A DNA stretch of 64,000 bases from Streptomyces sp. CHD11 (GTDB lineage Bacteria > Actinomycetota > Actinomycetes > Streptomycetales > Streptomycetaceae), in assembly GCF_018638295.1 (NCBI RefSeq), contig NZ_JABTTS010000018.1, positions 1 through 64,000 on the forward strand, read 5' to 3'. Both the position numbers and the translations under genes were made by a program. Shown piece after piece: positions 62,577 through 64,000 of this stretch. The notes below the pieces were generated by a model. That model was not told where the DNA came from. It saw nothing but the letters and a program-made list of their open reading frames with translations, and searched no databases. Each line of letters opens with the position of its first letter. Position 1 is the stretch's first letter.

Positions 62577-63480
62577 GGCCTCCCCGGCGAACCCCCGCCG
62601 GACAGGATGACCCACGAACCGGTCCCGCACACCCGCCGGCCGGACAGGACCACCGGGCCGGCCCGGAAACCGGCCACGACCGGCGGACACGGCCGGACCG
62701 GACCCGCACCCGCACCCGCACCCGCACCCGCACCCGAACAGGCACGACCCTCCCCCAAGGCCCGGCGTCGGAGCCCCCGGTTCGACGGACCGGCCACCCA
62801 CCCACCGGAAAGAACCAGCGGACACGGCCGGACCGGACCCGCGCCTCCAGGCCGAACAGGAGCAGGCCCCCAGGGCCCGGCGTCGGAGCCCCGCCGGTTT
62901 CGACGGACCGACCACCCACCCACCGACCGGAAGACCGGCGCACCGGACCCGCACCCCGCGGACCACGCGCGGGCACACCCGCAGGGGCCCGCCATCGGGG
63001 CCGGACCCGCAGACCGGACCCCCACCCGCCGACCGGACCCAACCGGCGCACCGGACCGGAGGCAGGGGCAGGGAACAGCAAGCCGGCGGACCGGACCCGC
63101 ACCTGCCACCTGCCACCTGCAAACCGAAGGGGGCAGACCCCCAGGGCCCGGCGTCGGAGCCCGGCCGGATCGGCGGACCGGCTCCCACCCGCCGACCGGG
63201 AAGAACCGACGGGACACGGCCGGACCGGACCCGCACCCCGCGGACCACGCGCGGGCACGCCCGCAGGGGCCCGGCCTCGGGGCCGGACCCGGCAGACCGG
63301 ACCCGAGGAGCGGGCGCGACCGGGCCGGGGACCGGCAGGCCGGGCCCGTGGACCGGGTGGGGGCAGCAGCGCAGGACCCGGCGTCGGTGCCCGGCCGGAC
63401 CGGCGCACCGGGCCGGGGACGGCGGGTCACGCACGCCACCCCGCGGCCCAAGGGGCGCCGGAGGAGACGCACCGGCCCCC
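62577..63480. repeat. 0.9-kb field of imperfect GC-rich repeats, no gene
   Basis: The word GGCCCGGCGTCGGAGCCC recurs at about 62758, 62874 and 63144, with a weaker form near 63382. An 80-bp unit at 62942-63021 recurs at 63224-63304 with about four changes. GGACACGGCCGGACCGGACC occurs at 62684, 62819 and 63213. A CCCGCA hexamer run lies at about 62703-62738. All frames translate to low-complexity Pro/Arg/Gly. The whole 62512-63543 gap has no gene that I can support. Confidence 0.85.
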
Positions 63481-63543
63481 GCTCACCGGCTCCCCGGCGC
63501 TCGCGGGTGCCGCCCGCGTTTCCCCGGCCCGACCGCCGGAGGC

Positions 63544-64000
63544 CTACGCGTCGACCTCGACGAGCAGCTCGCCCTCGAAGGTCATGAACTCGAAGTGGTC
63601 GATCTGGTTCGGCGCGATCGAGGCGCCGCCCTGGACGTACAGGGGCTGCCTGGCCTTGTCCGACGTGGCTTCGGGCAGACCGTAGCCCTCGCCGGGCACC
63701 GACCAGGTGTTCGCCGTCTCGCGCTCGCCGTTCTTGCCGACGACGATCAGCGAGCACTTCTGCTCGCCCTTGACGTTCTTCAGCTCCGTGACGATCTCGG
63801 TGCCCCAGAGCTTCTTCTCCAGGGCCACGGTCGCGGTCACCTGCGTGCCCGGGTCGGTCGCCGTGATCTTGTCGGAGATCTTGTCGAAGGCGTCCTTGGC
63901 GGGGTTGGCCGCGAGCGTCTGGTTGGTGCCGCTGCCGCCGCCCTTCTCCTCGTCCCCGCCACTCGCCGCCACGGCGACGAACGGACCGCTGACGATCAGC
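63544..64000 (-). CDS. C-terminal part of a membrane-linked protein, possibly an anti-sigma factor (5' end outside window)
   Basis: At least 152 residues, truncated by the window end. The visible part begins in a hydrophobic stretch (LIVSGPFVAVAAS) that continues beyond 64000. A Gly/Glu linker and a beta-rich extracytoplasmic domain (QVTATVALEKKLWGTEIVTELKNVKGEQKCSLIVV; NQIDHFEFMTFEGELLVEVDA) follow. In S. coelicolor the corresponding position holds, as I recall, the anti-sigma factor of an ECF sigma factor, which this topology would fit. Confidence 0.6.
   Translation of the reverse strand, partial: LIVSGPFVAVAASGGDEEKGGGSGTNQTLAANPAKDAFDKISDKITATDPGTQVTATVALEKKLWGTEIVTELKNVKGEQKCSLIVVGKNGERETANTWSVPGEGYGLPEATSDKARQPLYVQGGASIAPNQIDHFEFMTFEGELLVEVDA

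Noticed and set aside
62512..62600. Rifamycin-associated element upstream of the HelD-like gene
   Set aside because: No matching palindrome is visible, so a rifamycin-inducible HelR assignment is not supported.
62577..63480. Repeat field as a CRISPR array
   Set aside because: Repeat units vary in length and spacing, spacers are themselves repetitive, and there are no cas genes.
60725..63757. A 1010-codon minus-strand frame spanning HelD and the repeat field
   Set aside because: It overlaps the HelD gene in another frame and is Arg/Gly/Pro-rich throughout.

Overview
This is a GC-rich actinobacterial chromosome segment, almost certainly from a Streptomyces. The evidence is the codon bias, the many GTG starts with GGAGG ribosome sites, the DasR-type GlcNAc operators, the Mec/CysO/CysM cysteine cluster, and a gene order that matches my memory of the S. 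coelicolor SCO2890s-SCO2950s core region (not checked here). It is core chromosome: no prophage, CRISPR array, rRNA operon or antibiotic cluster is visible. The accessory signs are one 179-bp palindromic element, a Doc toxin-antitoxin pair, interspersed repeats and a 0.9-kb repeat field.

Layout. 0-7 kb: a DUF1707 envelope protein, a three-gene ABC-2 exporter, a bifunctional penicillin-binding protein, and a small multidrug/guanidinium exporter preceded by a strong guanidine-III riboswitch match. 7-11 kb: a stand-alone GroES-like protein, DUF3618, Bcp peroxiredoxin, tRNA-Leu(UAG), RdgB, a lipoprotein and RNase PH. 11-14 kb: the GlcNAc phosphotransferase genes nagF, nagE1 and nagE2 with DasR operators. 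14-18 kb: an MBL-fold hydrolase and the mec/leader peptide/cysO/cysM cysteine cluster. 18-23 kb: an alanine/glycine symporter, DUF2017, ClpS, and NAD salvage (pncB, pncA). 23-32 kb: a secreted M6 protease, two RDD membrane proteins, an FAD-linked oxidase, and 4-hydroxyphenylpyruvate dioxygenase divergent from an AsnC regulator. 32-37 kb: an osmoprotectant ABC operon, the palindromic element and an S16 protease. 37-43 kb: an IclR regulator, a DEAH helicase, the Doc module, an MFS exporter and tRNA-Cys. 43-50 kb: a SUKH-like protein and a three-subunit xanthine dehydrogenase. 50-55 kb: a sugar ABC importer with a GH20 hexosaminidase. 55-64 kb: DUF3039, YqgE, MurA, HU, malic enzyme, a candidate sRNA, a HelD-like protein, a repeat field, and a membrane protein cut by the window end.

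Cooperation. Two loci serve amino-sugar use: PTS uptake of GlcNAc at 11-14 kb, and ABC import plus hexosaminidase at 50-55 kb. Both carry DasR-like operators, so they probably answer to one regulator. PncA and PncB form a nicotinamide-to-NaMN salvage route. Mec, CysO and CysM form the thiocarboxylate-dependent cysteine pathway. Here the CysO tail carries two residues beyond Gly-Gly, and a cysteine-ending leader ORF with alternative hairpins lies just upstream of cysO; together these are the most interesting regulatory and processing puzzle in the window.
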